From Winogradskyella thalassocola (GTDB taxonomy: Bacteria; Bacteroidota; Bacteroidia; Flavobacteriales; Flavobacteriaceae), in the NCBI RefSeq assembly GCF_900099995.1, contig NZ_FNCZ01000005.1:149456-213455 (forward strand): a stretch of DNA of 64,000 bases. The letters are read 5' to 3'. Position 1 is the stretch's first letter. Every line of letters starts with the position of its first letter. The notes under the pieces are model-generated. The model was not told the DNA's origin, did not search any database, and was given only the letters and a program-made list of their open reading frames with translations. A program made the translations under genes and the position numbers. Positions 36,649 through 44,301 of the stretch are shown here, one piece after another.

Positions 36649-36717
36649 TTTCATATATGTTGCCCAACATACGGATTTGTTGCCCAAATCTGTTGGCAAA
36701 AATAAAGGCGAAATGAT

Positions 36718-36767
36718 GCACCATAACGCACCACGTTGCACCATTACGCTACATAAAGCACCATTTA
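36718..36767 (+). repeat. Five 10-bp phased GCACCAT-type repeats
   Basis: Units starting at 36,718, 36,728, 36,738, 36,748 and 36,758 read GCACCATAAC, GCACCACGTT, GCACCATTAC, GCTACATAAA and GCACCATTTA. The exact 10-bp phase places each copy on the same face of the helix just before the first island gene. Tandem binding sites for an integrase arm domain, an excisionase or an autoregulator are the likely meaning. Confidence 0.65.
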
Positions 36768-37132
36768 TGAGCAGTAATTTATACATCCCGAAAACTTGTA
36801 AGCATTGCGGAAATGCTTTTACAGCACGTACAACAGTAACTAAATACTGTGGTAATTCTTGCGCTAAAAAAGCCTATAAGGCCAGAAAGCGTAAAGAAAA
36901 AATTCAATCAACTCTTAATGCAGATATGAAGCAAAAGAATGAAGTGATTGAGGTTCAAAATACAAATGCTGTAAACAATAAAGATTTTTTAAGCGTTACA
37001 GAGGCTTCTCAATTAATTGGTGTTAGTAGATGGACCATTCAAAGAATGATTCAACAAGGACGTTTAAAAGCTGTTCCTTTCGGAAGAAAACGTATTGTAG
37101 CCAGATGGCAAATAGAAAACCTTTTTAATTAG
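36767..37132 (+). CDS. Zinc-finger plus excisionase-type HTH DNA-binding protein
   Basis: With the start at 36,767 (MSSNLYIPKTC) the protein has 121 residues. A small CxxC...CxxxC finger (CKHCGNAF, then YCGNSC) is followed by a basic stretch (KARKRKEK), a linker, and a C-terminal winged HTH of the excisionase/MerR type (LSVTEASQLIGVSRWTIQRMI). In-frame upstream ATGs at 36,713 and 36,716 lie in or just before the phased repeats and would add unrelated sequence. It sits 6 bases before the integrase gene, so it is probably a recombination directionality factor or an integrase regulator. Confidence 0.75.
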   Translation: MSSNLYIPKTCKHCGNAFTARTTVTKYCGNSCAKKAYKARKRKEKIQSTLNADMKQKNEVIEVQNTNAVNNKDFLSVTEASQLIGVSRWTIQRMIQQGRLKAVPFGRKRIVARWQIENLFN

Positions 37133-37138
37133 CATCCT

Positions 37139-38233
37139 ATGAAAGTAACATTAAGACAACGCAAGAAGAATGACAAAATAAGTTTGTATTTAGATTACTA
37201 TCATAAAGGCAAACGTAAAACCGAATATTTGCGTTTATACCTTACACCTAACCCTAAAACTAAAACCGAAAGAGAGGTTAACAAGAAAACCAAACAATTA
37301 GCGGAAACTATTTGCGCTCAACGACAGATTGAAATTCAAAACGGTATTTATGGATTCCAAGATATTGAGAAATTAAAAGGGAGTTTTATTACTTATGTAA
37401 CAGCATTAGCAGAGAAAAAGAATACAAGCTCTGGTAACTATGGTAATTGGAACAGTATGTTAAAACATCTAAAAACTTTTTGTCCAACAGACGTAAGTTT
37501 TCAAGATATTGATAAGGATTTTGTAGAACGGTTTAAAGAGTATTTAGATAAGGATGCTATGGCAAGAGCAGGTAAAAAATTATCTCAAAACTCTAAATAT
37601 TCCTATTATGGAAAATTTAATGCAGCATTAAAACAAGCTGTTAAAGATGGTATTTTAAGAATAAACCCAGCAAATGGTGTTGAGTATTTTAAACAAGGTG
37701 AACCTCAACGAGAGTTTTTAACTTTGGATGAATTACAAATAGCAGTTAACACAGAATGTGAGTTACCACTTTTAAAAAGTGCTTTTATATTTTCTGCGCT
37801 TACCGGTTTACGTTGGTCAGATATTGAAAAACTGATTTGGTCAGAAATTCAACATTCTAAAGAAATGGGCTATTATATTCGTTTCAGACAAAAGAAAACA
37901 AAAGGAGTTGAAACTTTACCTATTTCAGACCAAGCGGCAGAACTGTTAGGAGATAAAGGTAAACCTGAAGAAAAAGTTTTTCAAGGTTTACATTATAGTG
38001 CTTGGTCAAATTTAAAGTTGCAACAATGGATGCTTAAAGCAGGAATAACAAAAAATATCACGTTCCATTGTGCGCGTCATACCTATGCAACTTTACAATT
38101 AACTTTAGGAACAGATATTTATACAGTTTCAAAGTTGTTGGGTCATAAGGAATTGAGAACTACACAGATTTATGCCAAAGTAATTGATGATAAAAAGAAA
38201 GAAGCTGCTAACCGTATTCAACTGGATTTATAA
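37139..38233 (+). CDS. Tyrosine recombinase (island integrase)
   Basis: The 364-residue protein has an N-terminal arm-binding region (SLYLDYYHKGKRKTEYLRLYL) and a SAM-like core-binding domain (about 80-190). The catalytic domain has Arg225 (TGLRWSD), His310-x2-Arg313 (FHCARH), His336 (LLGHKEL) and nucleophile Tyr345 (TTQIYAKV), so all key residues are present. It most likely inserted the island at the mnmE 3' end. Its stop codon overlaps the next start by one base, and it follows the HTH gene by 6 bases, giving a short mobility operon. Confidence 0.93.
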   Translation: MKVTLRQRKKNDKISLYLDYYHKGKRKTEYLRLYLTPNPKTKTEREVNKKTKQLAETICAQRQIEIQNGIYGFQDIEKLKGSFITYVTALAEKKNTSSGNYGNWNSMLKHLKTFCPTDVSFQDIDKDFVERFKEYLDKDAMARAGKKLSQNSKYSYYGKFNAALKQAVKDGILRINPANGVEYFKQGEPQREFLTLDELQIAVNTECELPLLKSAFIFSALTGLRWSDIEKLIWSEIQHSKEMGYYIRFRQKKTKGVETLPISDQAAELLGDKGKPEEKVFQGLHYSAWSNLKLQQWMLKAGITKNITFHCARHTYATLQLTLGTDIYTVSKLLGHKELRTTQIYAKVIDDKKKEAANRIQLDL

Positions 38234-39180
38234 TGAAAGGAAGTATGTTTTCAAGTTTAGTTTATATAACCAATGGCCTACATAGAGATAATAGAAAGGA
38301 AAAGGATTTTAAGCACTTATTGTCTGATTTCAAATTGAATCCAAAAGCTAATAATGCGGTTTTTAAAGTAAACTTTAAAAAGCCTTTAAATGCTAAAAAA
38401 GAATACTACCAAAAGCTGATATTTAATGAAACAGAAAAGACAGTAGTATCATTTGTAAAGGAATTTCCTGAAAATGCTACAGTTCCAGAAAATAAATACA
38501 GTTTTACTATTCTGCTTAACAAGTTTGATAAGTACTTAAATGACATCGCAAATTATATAAATAATAGAGCGATAACAGCAGATTTTAATATTGACGACAA
38601 TTATATCATCAACTACTTAAAAGTATCTGTAATCCGATTATATGCTGAACTGCAAGAACAATATGGTCAGTTTTCAGAAGATTCAAAATTCACAATTTTA
38701 GAAATAGCTGAAAAATATTTTAATGACACAACGTTTGATATTAATCAGATAGAAAAAGCGAACACAAAAAAAACAGTTACTAAAAAAGAACCGAGAGTTA
38801 CAGCAAAACCAAAAACCTCTTTCGGTTATAAAAGCAAAGACACCTCAACCTTATTAACTGTACTAAAGCAATTAAACCTAAAAATTGATTTGTTAGATAA
38901 TCGTTCAACTGTTGAGCAATTTCAAGAACTATTATTATCTAAAGATTTTACAGTAGTAGATTTTCAAATTTATCTTCAATGCGAAACCACACAGTTTAGT
39001 TACGTGGTAAAAAAGCTAAAACCATTTTTTAATAGTTTCAATCCTACTTCAATTGAACGCTCTGGTAAATTTAGAACTAAAACAGATACACCTTTAAGAG
39101 CAAATAATCTTCACAAAAACAAAGTTCACAACCCAAAAGAAAAGGAAGAAATAGATAAAATCATCCAACAACTGCAATAA
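38233..39180 (+). CDS. Island protein of unknown function
   Basis: The 315-residue, Lys- and Asn-rich soluble protein contains a helical N-terminal part (about 1-175), a basic flexible linker (KKTVTKKEPRVTAKPKTS) and a second helical part. I recognise no motif. It is translationally coupled to the integrase by a 1-base overlap. Genes at this position in Bacteroidota elements often have element-specific roles in recombination or maintenance, but nothing in the sequence shows which. Confidence 0.6.
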   Translation: MKGSMFSSLVYITNGLHRDNRKEKDFKHLLSDFKLNPKANNAVFKVNFKKPLNAKKEYYQKLIFNETEKTVVSFVKEFPENATVPENKYSFTILLNKFDKYLNDIANYINNRAITADFNIDDNYIINYLKVSVIRLYAELQEQYGQFSEDSKFTILEIAEKYFNDTTFDINQIEKANTKKTVTKKEPRVTAKPKTSFGYKSKDTSTLLTVLKQLNLKIDLLDNRSTVEQFQELLLSKDFTVVDFQIYLQCETTQFSYVVKKLKPFFNSFNPTSIERSGKFRTKTDTPLRANNLHKNKVHNPKEKEEIDKIIQQLQ

Positions 39181-39182
39181 AA

Positions 39183-39240
39183 AACAGTAAGAATAGTAAG
39201 AAACCTTACTGTTGTCTTACCCTTGCTTTACACTCTTACT
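39183..39240. repeat. AGTAAG/CTTACT iteron-like cluster
   Basis: AGTAAG occurs at 39,186-39,191 and 39,195-39,200, and its inverse CTTACT at 39,205-39,210 and 39,235-39,240, with CTTAC at 39,216-39,220. The outer AACAGTAAG (39,183-39,191) and CTTACTGTT (39,205-39,213) form a perfect 9-bp inverted repeat. The cluster lies in the only sizeable gap of the mobility module, upstream of the HTH and primase genes. It is a candidate replication origin, binding region or terminator. Confidence 0.5.
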
Positions 39241-39336
39241 AAAATAGGAAAGCCAATTTTAAACCTTTGTCCTGTTCTTGAAAACCAAGAATGACATTTG
39301 GCCAGATGTCCTCATTTATTTAAAACAAAATAAACG

Positions 39337-39639
39337 ATGGACACAAATATCATCGAAAAGTTAGACCGCATTGAAAAACTCTTATTAGAGCAACAAACAA
39401 TGCAAAAGCAAGTATTGAACTTCAATGAAACTTGCAAGTATTTAGAACTATCACAATCGCACTTGTATAAACTTACAAGTACGGGAGCCATTCCACATTA
39501 TAAACCGAATGGAAAAAAAATCTATTTCCAACGTCAGGAGTTAGACCAATGGTTACTACGTAACCGTATGGATTCCCAAGATGAAATCGAACAGCAAGCT
39601 GCCGATTACCTAATCAAAAAAGGAAAGGTAAAGTTATGA
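39337..39639 (+). CDS. Excisionase-type helix-turn-helix protein
   Basis: The 100-residue protein has a short coiled N-terminus (IIEKLDRIEKLLLEQQTMQ) and a MerR/excisionase-like winged helix (NFNETCKYLELSQSHLYKLTSTGAIPHYKPNGKKIYF). Proteins of this size in Bacteroidota elements act in excision or as regulators of the primase operon. Its stop overlaps the next gene's start (ATGA at 39,636-39,639), so the two HTH proteins are made together. Confidence 0.8.
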   Translation: MDTNIIEKLDRIEKLLLEQQTMQKQVLNFNETCKYLELSQSHLYKLTSTGAIPHYKPNGKKIYFQRQELDQWLLRNRMDSQDEIEQQAADYLIKKGKVKL

Positions 39640-39932
39640 CTGAAATAATCGATTTACTCTTGGCACTCTCACAAGAGATTAAGGACATAAAAGCACGTAT
39701 CGAATTAATAAGAGCAACGAGAGCAGAGTGCTTAAAAGATACGTGGATTGACAATCAGGACGTATTGCAAACGCTACATATTAGCCAACGCACACTACAA
39801 ACATTCCGTTCAAATGGTACGCTTCCATATAGCAAGATACAAGGTAAATTTTATTACAAGGTATCTGATATAGAGGAACTATTACAGAGCAATTATTATA
39901 ACCCAAATTTCAAATGCGATGGTAATAAGTAG
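39636..39932 (+). CDS. Second excisionase-type helix-turn-helix protein
   Basis: The 98-residue protein repeats the layout of its neighbour: a helical N-terminus (LLLALSQEIKDIKARIELI) and a winged HTH (WIDNQDVLQTLHISQRTLQTFRSNG, then FYYKVSDIEELL). The tandem arrangement of two such proteins, coupled by 4- and 14-base overlaps to the genes on either side, is typical of integrative elements. The pair may form a heteromer on the nearby repeats. Which one is the true excision factor cannot be told. Confidence 0.8.
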   Translation: MTEIIDLLLALSQEIKDIKARIELIRATRAECLKDTWIDNQDVLQTLHISQRTLQTFRSNGTLPYSKIQGKFYYKVSDIEELLQSNYYNPNFKCDGNK

Positions 39933-40827
39933 AGAAAATATCTTGAAGAAAACGCATTACGGTTTAAATATCTATGCGTATGTATTAAGACAGTATTATT
40001 CTGAAACAACAGTCCTTTCCTTAAAAGGAAGGGACTGCGGGGTAACCCGTAACCCTTTTAACGGTGGTAAATCAACATTACAAATTAATGTTGTTGAAAA
40101 TAAAGCAATACATTATGATACAGAACTAACCGATTTTAAAGGTGATGTTTTTGATTTTGCATCCTATCATTTTAAACTCGTAGATGATGAAGAATTATTA
40201 CTTAAAATCAACACTGAATTACATCTAAATCTTGAAGTTAAAAAAGAAAATGAATTGTCTTGGTTAGATGATCCCGATGATACTTGGTATGCTTACAGCA
40301 GTTTTTATAAAGCACCAATTAGAAATGTATTTCCAAATCAAAAAGTAAGATTACATCAAATATTTGAGCGTATTACAAGCGATAAGTATAAAAGTATCAC
40401 AGAACAATTCAGAGCGATTAAAGACCCAAAAGAAGCACGAAAATTTAAAGCAAATCATTTTGATTATGTAACATTTTCAGGTGTGTTTTCTAAACGAAAT
40501 GATGATAGTTTAATTGAGCATTCATCATTACTGACAATCGATTTTGACCATTTAGAAAATCTTGAAGAACTAAAACAACAATTATTAAACGATGAATATT
40601 TCGAAACCGAATTGCTGTTTACATCACCTTCAGGAGAAGGCTTAAAATGGATAATTAGAATCGATTTATCCAAAGTGTCACACAATGAATATTTTATTGC
40701 GGTGGCCAATTATATAAAACATACATATAACATAGAGGTTGACCAATCAGGTAAAGACATTTCCAGAGCGTGTTTTTTATCCCACGATCCATTGGCATTC
40801 CTACATAAAAGACATCAAAAGTTATGA
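39919..40827 (+). CDS. BT4734/VirE-type primase-like protein
   Basis: The 302-residue protein contains, in its C-terminal half, the BT4734-like N-terminal fold: LLTIDFDHLENLEELKQQL, LLFTSPSGEGLKWIIRI and DQSGKDISRACFLSHDP. This is an archaeo-eukaryotic-primase-like domain found with DUF3987 helicases. The N-terminal ~130 residues resemble a CHC2-like or TOPRIM-lacking primase lead-in (LSLKGRDCGVTRNPFNGGKS). Together with the overlapping next gene it probably supports replication of the excised element. Confidence 0.78.
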   Translation: MVISRENILKKTHYGLNIYAYVLRQYYSETTVLSLKGRDCGVTRNPFNGGKSTLQINVVENKAIHYDTELTDFKGDVFDFASYHFKLVDDEELLLKINTELHLNLEVKKENELSWLDDPDDTWYAYSSFYKAPIRNVFPNQKVRLHQIFERITSDKYKSITEQFRAIKDPKEARKFKANHFDYVTFSGVFSKRNDDSLIEHSSLLTIDFDHLENLEELKQQLLNDEYFETELLFTSPSGEGLKWIIRIDLSKVSHNEYFIAVANYIKHTYNIEVDQSGKDISRACFLSHDPLAFLHKRHQKL

Positions 40828-42560
40828 CAAAAATATTTAACCCAAAAGATTGGTTAACTGTTCCAGAGCCAAAAGAAGTAACTAAAAAACCAATCAACAA
40901 CAACTCTACGATGGTTGTTGTAAATGATATTGAAACATATATCAACGCATTAGGACAATCAGGTATCGATATTACAGATACTTATGATAAATGGCGTGAT
41001 ATTGGTTTTGCTATTTCAGAAGAATACGGAGAAGCTGGACGTGATTACTACCATAGAATAAGTAAAAATTATTCTGGCTACGACCATAAAGAATGCGACG
41101 AACAGTATAATAAATGCTTACAGGCAAAAGGACACGGTATAAGCATAGCAACATTATACCACCATTTACATCAAGTTGGTATTAAACCACAACAGCAACA
41201 ACAAGTTGTTGAAGTGTTGCAACAGTCAGAAGAAGTAAAACAGCCACTGCCAACAATACCAACAACAGTTTACAGCAATATTCCGACATTTTTACAACAA
41301 GTAACACAGCCATCAAGCAGTAATGAAGAACGTGATATTTTATTGTTGGGTGCATTAACAGCGTTTAGTGCTTGTTTTCCAAAATTGTTTGGTGTGTACG
41401 ACCAACGCAAGGTATTTAGTAACTTGTATTTATTTGTTACAGCACCAGCTTCAGCAGGAAAAGGAAGATTAAACCAAATTAAAAATTTGGTAAATCCTGT
41501 TCACAAACAACAACGTGAACAATCCAAAATCCTAAAACAACAACATCAAGTTGAAATGGCAACTTATAATATGAATAAGGGTAAAAGTGAAACAATGGAA
41601 AAACCAAATAAACCACCTGAAAGGATGTTGTTTATTCCTGCCAACAATAGCGTTACGGGTGTTTATCAATTAATATCTGACAATGAAGGTAGAGGGTTAA
41701 TTTTTGAAACTGAAGGTGATACTTTAGCACAAGCCTTTAAAAGTGATTACGGTAATTATTCCGATGGTTTTCGTAAAGCATTCCACCACGAAACCATTAG
41801 TTATTATCGAAGAACAGATAGAGAATATGTAGATATTGAAAGACCTTGTTTGTCAACAGTATTGTCAGGTACACCAAAGCAAATTCAAGCATTGGTTCCA
41901 AATGCTGAAAATGGGTTGTTTAGTCGTTTTATGTTTTATTATATGAATATCAAACCAACTTGGAAAAACGTTTTTCAAACAGGCACAGCAAATGGTTTAG
42001 ATGAATACTATGACCAATTAGGAAAAGATTTTTTTGAGCTATACAAAACCTTAAAAAACAATCCAGCTATTGAAGTAAGGCTAACAACAGAGCAACAACA
42101 AAAATTCAATGTGTTTTTTGAAAAGTTACAAACCAAATATCTCAACTTACAACCAGATGATTATATCGCAACAGTAAGGCGTTTAGGCTTAATTGCATTT
42201 AGAATTATAATGTTATTTTCTGTATTTCGAATTATGGAAGATGGTGATGTCAACCAAGTGAGGTATTGTGAAGATGTAGATTTTGAAAACACATTGGAAA
42301 TGATTAGCGTGTTAGTAAAGCATAGTAGTAAGGTTTTTAACGATTTACCTATGGAACAAAAGCAAGTAAAACGAGCCAATCGAAAAGAACGTTTTTTAGA
42401 TGCGTTACCTCATCAATTTTCAAGACAAGATTATCTAAATATAGCCGACAAAAACAAAATACCCCACAAAACAGCAGAAGGCTATATTACCAAATTTGTT
42501 GATGCAGGTTTAATACATCGAGAAGCACACAACAATTATACAAATCCTGCAAAAACATAA
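40824..42560 (+). CDS. PriCT-2 / DUF3987 replication protein
   Basis: The 578-residue protein begins with a PriCT-2 segment (about 35-120: WRDIGFAISEEYGEAGRDYYHRIS). After a Gln-rich linker (residues 123-134) comes the DUF3987 P-loop ATPase domain, with Walker A-like APASAGKGR at 207-215. DUF3987 proteins are helicase-like ATPases of mobile elements. The start overlaps the BT4734 gene by 4 bases, so primase and helicase functions are made as a unit. A strong inverted repeat after the stop closes the mobility/replication module. Confidence 0.85.
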   Translation: MTKIFNPKDWLTVPEPKEVTKKPINNNSTMVVVNDIETYINALGQSGIDITDTYDKWRDIGFAISEEYGEAGRDYYHRISKNYSGYDHKECDEQYNKCLQAKGHGISIATLYHHLHQVGIKPQQQQQVVEVLQQSEEVKQPLPTIPTTVYSNIPTFLQQVTQPSSSNEERDILLLGALTAFSACFPKLFGVYDQRKVFSNLYLFVTAPASAGKGRLNQIKNLVNPVHKQQREQSKILKQQHQVEMATYNMNKGKSETMEKPNKPPERMLFIPANNSVTGVYQLISDNEGRGLIFETEGDTLAQAFKSDYGNYSDGFRKAFHHETISYYRRTDREYVDIERPCLSTVLSGTPKQIQALVPNAENGLFSRFMFYYMNIKPTWKNVFQTGTANGLDEYYDQLGKDFFELYKTLKNNPAIEVRLTTEQQQKFNVFFEKLQTKYLNLQPDDYIATVRRLGLIAFRIIMLFSVFRIMEDGDVNQVRYCEDVDFENTLEMISVLVKHSSKVFNDLPMEQKQVKRANRKERFLDALPHQFSRQDYLNIADKNKIPHKTAEGYITKFVDAGLIHREAHNNYTNPAKT

Positions 42561-42573
42561 TTCAGGATTTTGA

Positions 42574-42611
42574 GGATTTAAGGATAAAATTGATAGGACT
42601 TCCTTAAATCC
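42574..42611. terminator. Inverted repeat ending the replication module
   Basis: GGATTTAAGGA (42,574-42,584) and TCCTTAAATCC (42,601-42,611) form a perfect 11-bp stem with a 16-base loop, 14 bases after the DUF3987 stop. There is no T-run, so it may be a transcript-stabilising or protein-bound site rather than a classical terminator. Confidence 0.55.
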
Positions 42612-42681
42612 TTAACTTCCTCATTCCCTTGTTAATAACTGTTAATATCTTTTTCTTACTTCTTTCTTTCCTTTTCTTAAA

Positions 42682-42705
42682 TTAGACAAAATTTGACAAG
42701 TCTAA
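42682..42705. promoter_or_regulatory. Candidate operator of the XRE regulator
   Basis: TTAGAC and GTCTAA form a perfect inverted repeat separated by 12 bases, ending 11 bases before the XRE start codon. XRE regulators of defence operons commonly bind such palindromes and control their own operon; the link here rests on position alone. Confidence 0.5.
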
Positions 42706-42716
42706 ATAATTCTATT

Positions 42717-43025
42717 ATGGAGTTTGGAGAGTATATACGTTCATTGCGTGAAAAGCACAATTTACTATTAAGAGAAATGGCTGCAAACCTAAATATGGAT
42801 GTTGCCTATTTAAGCAAAATAGAACGTGGAAATCGTATAGCAAGACGCGAACAAGTAGTCGCTTTTGCTAAAACATTAAAAGAAGACGAGAATGAATTAA
42901 TTAAGCTATGGATGTCGGAACAAATTGTACTAATGCTAAAAAATGAAAAAGAGCGTACGGAAATCCTCAAAATAGCTGAAGAAAAAATTAGTAAGATTGT
43001 TAAAAAGGGTAAGAATTTAAAGTGA
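42717..43025 (+). CDS. XRE-family transcriptional regulator of the defence operon
   Basis: With the ATG at 42,717 the protein has 102 residues, starting MEFGEYIRSLREKHNLLLREMA. The HTH_XRE fold (about residues 5-60) continues with LNMDVAYLSKIERGNR and is very close in pattern to regulators beside restriction-modification and toxin genes. The C-terminal tail is helical and Lys-rich. The gene begins a tightly packed five-gene operon; the HEPN gene starts 4 bases after its stop. A palindrome at 42,682-42,705 is the obvious autoregulatory site. Confidence 0.88.
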   Translation: MEFGEYIRSLREKHNLLLREMAANLNMDVAYLSKIERGNRIARREQVVAFAKTLKEDENELIKLWMSEQIVLMLKNEKERTEILKIAEEKISKIVKKGKNLK

Positions 43026-43028
43026 TTT

Positions 43029-44279
43029 ATGTTTAAAGAGAATAAATATTATGGAGAGGTATGGTTCAAATCTGCAGAGGATGATAAATGCTTTTGTGTA
43101 TTAGAGTTAATTAATGATGAAGTACACATAACGACCAATTTATCAGAAAGATTACCTGCCTATCAAATAGAGTTAATTTATGGAGTTTTTACAGGTTTAG
43201 GCTATTTAACTTTTGTAAACTGCAAGATTAAAAACAGTAGCAATGGAATAGTAGAGACTAAAACTTATAAACCTAAATATACTTTTGCTTGTGCATATCA
43301 TTTAATTGAACCTGTAGGTTTGAGAATTAATGAATTTCAAATTGACAATTTAGCAATTGTGAGTTGGGTTAGAAAAATGCATTGGTATAATTCTTTAGAA
43401 GACAAACTTGAAAAAGAGGATGACGTAATTCATAATACGAATATTGCTAAAGACTTATCTATAAAAATTACAAAATCAACATCATATACTTCTAACCACG
43501 ATTTTTTTAGAATGGACAATGTTGGATATGTTGATTTTAAATCAGAAAAAAGTTTGAGTATTCTTGAGAGTATAGATTTATATAATTCATTTCAAAAATT
43601 ATTTCATTTTTTATACGGTAAGTCTGTACAATTTAAGGCTTTTAATTTCAAATGTTTAAGTTGTGGTAACTGGGCTTCGTTATATTATAAGGATGATTTC
43701 AACAAGGAAAACATATCTGGTTTTATCGCGCTTGACTATGATACTATTAAAGATGATTTATCTAATATAATTAAGCATTGGTATAACAATGAAGGTATAG
43801 GTTATTGTGCTGATATTATCATCGAAAATTTACTCTCGGTTAAAACAAGTCATAGTAGACGATTTACAAATTCTTATTCAGCTTTTGAGGCTTATAGTTT
43901 GAAATTTGGAAACAAGATGAAGAACTCATCTTTTGCCAAAGATTTATTAGAACAAAAGCAATTATTAGCCGATATAACTAATATACCTAAAGATGAGATT
44001 AAAATTTATGTATCAAAAATTGTACGTCATCGAGATTATTTAATACATCGTACTAAAACAAAAAACAATATTTTCACACAATTTGAATTATTGTATATAT
44101 CGTTTCTCTTGGATTATATAGTTGGTATTGGTCTAATGAAACAAATGGATGCTTCCGAAAAAATTATTGAAAAGATTATAGGTAGAGCCAAATCTACATA
44201 TCAAGATATGCAGTCTGTAAATAAATTATTAAATAAAGATTTATTAGAAAGTACTAATCAAAAAGCACCAAATATGTAA
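43029..44279 (+). CDS. ApeA-like HEPN protein (candidate RNase effector)
   Basis: The 416-residue protein has an N-terminal beta-rich domain (YYGEVWFKSAEDDKCFCVLEL and following strands, about 1-230) like that of ApeA-type anti-phage proteins. Its C-terminal helical HEPN domain carries an intact R-x4-H motif (Arg335 to His340, RDYLIH), preceded by helices with SYSAFEAYSLKF. HEPN domains with this motif cleave RNA, often tRNA or mRNA, in abortive-infection and toxin systems. It lies between the XRE regulator and the Argonaute gene (23-base gap), so it is the likely effector or a cotranscribed partner. A CxxC (209-212) may bind metal. The HEPN call is firm; the ApeA relation is pattern-based. 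Confidence 0.75.
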   Translation: MFKENKYYGEVWFKSAEDDKCFCVLELINDEVHITTNLSERLPAYQIELIYGVFTGLGYLTFVNCKIKNSSNGIVETKTYKPKYTFACAYHLIEPVGLRINEFQIDNLAIVSWVRKMHWYNSLEDKLEKEDDVIHNTNIAKDLSIKITKSTSYTSNHDFFRMDNVGYVDFKSEKSLSILESIDLYNSFQKLFHFLYGKSVQFKAFNFKCLSCGNWASLYYKDDFNKENISGFIALDYDTIKDDLSNIIKHWYNNEGIGYCADIIIENLLSVKTSHSRRFTNSYSAFEAYSLKFGNKMKNSSFAKDLLEQKQLLADITNIPKDEIKIYVSKIVRHRDYLIHRTKTKNNIFTQFELLYISFLLDYIVGIGLMKQMDASEKIIEKIIGRAKSTYQDMQSVNKLLNKDLLESTNQKAPNM

Positions 44280-44301
44280 AACCCAAAACACCTCATTACT
44301 T

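Noticed and set aside
38233-39180. Relaxase or mobilisation protein
   Set aside because: No HUH or three-His motif and no tyrosine motif of relaxases is visible, so conjugative mobilisation is not supported within the window.
41184-41250. CAA/CAG-rich stretch in the DUF3987 gene as a regulatory repeat
   Set aside because: It encodes an in-frame Gln-rich linker of a normal-length protein and is not a separate element.
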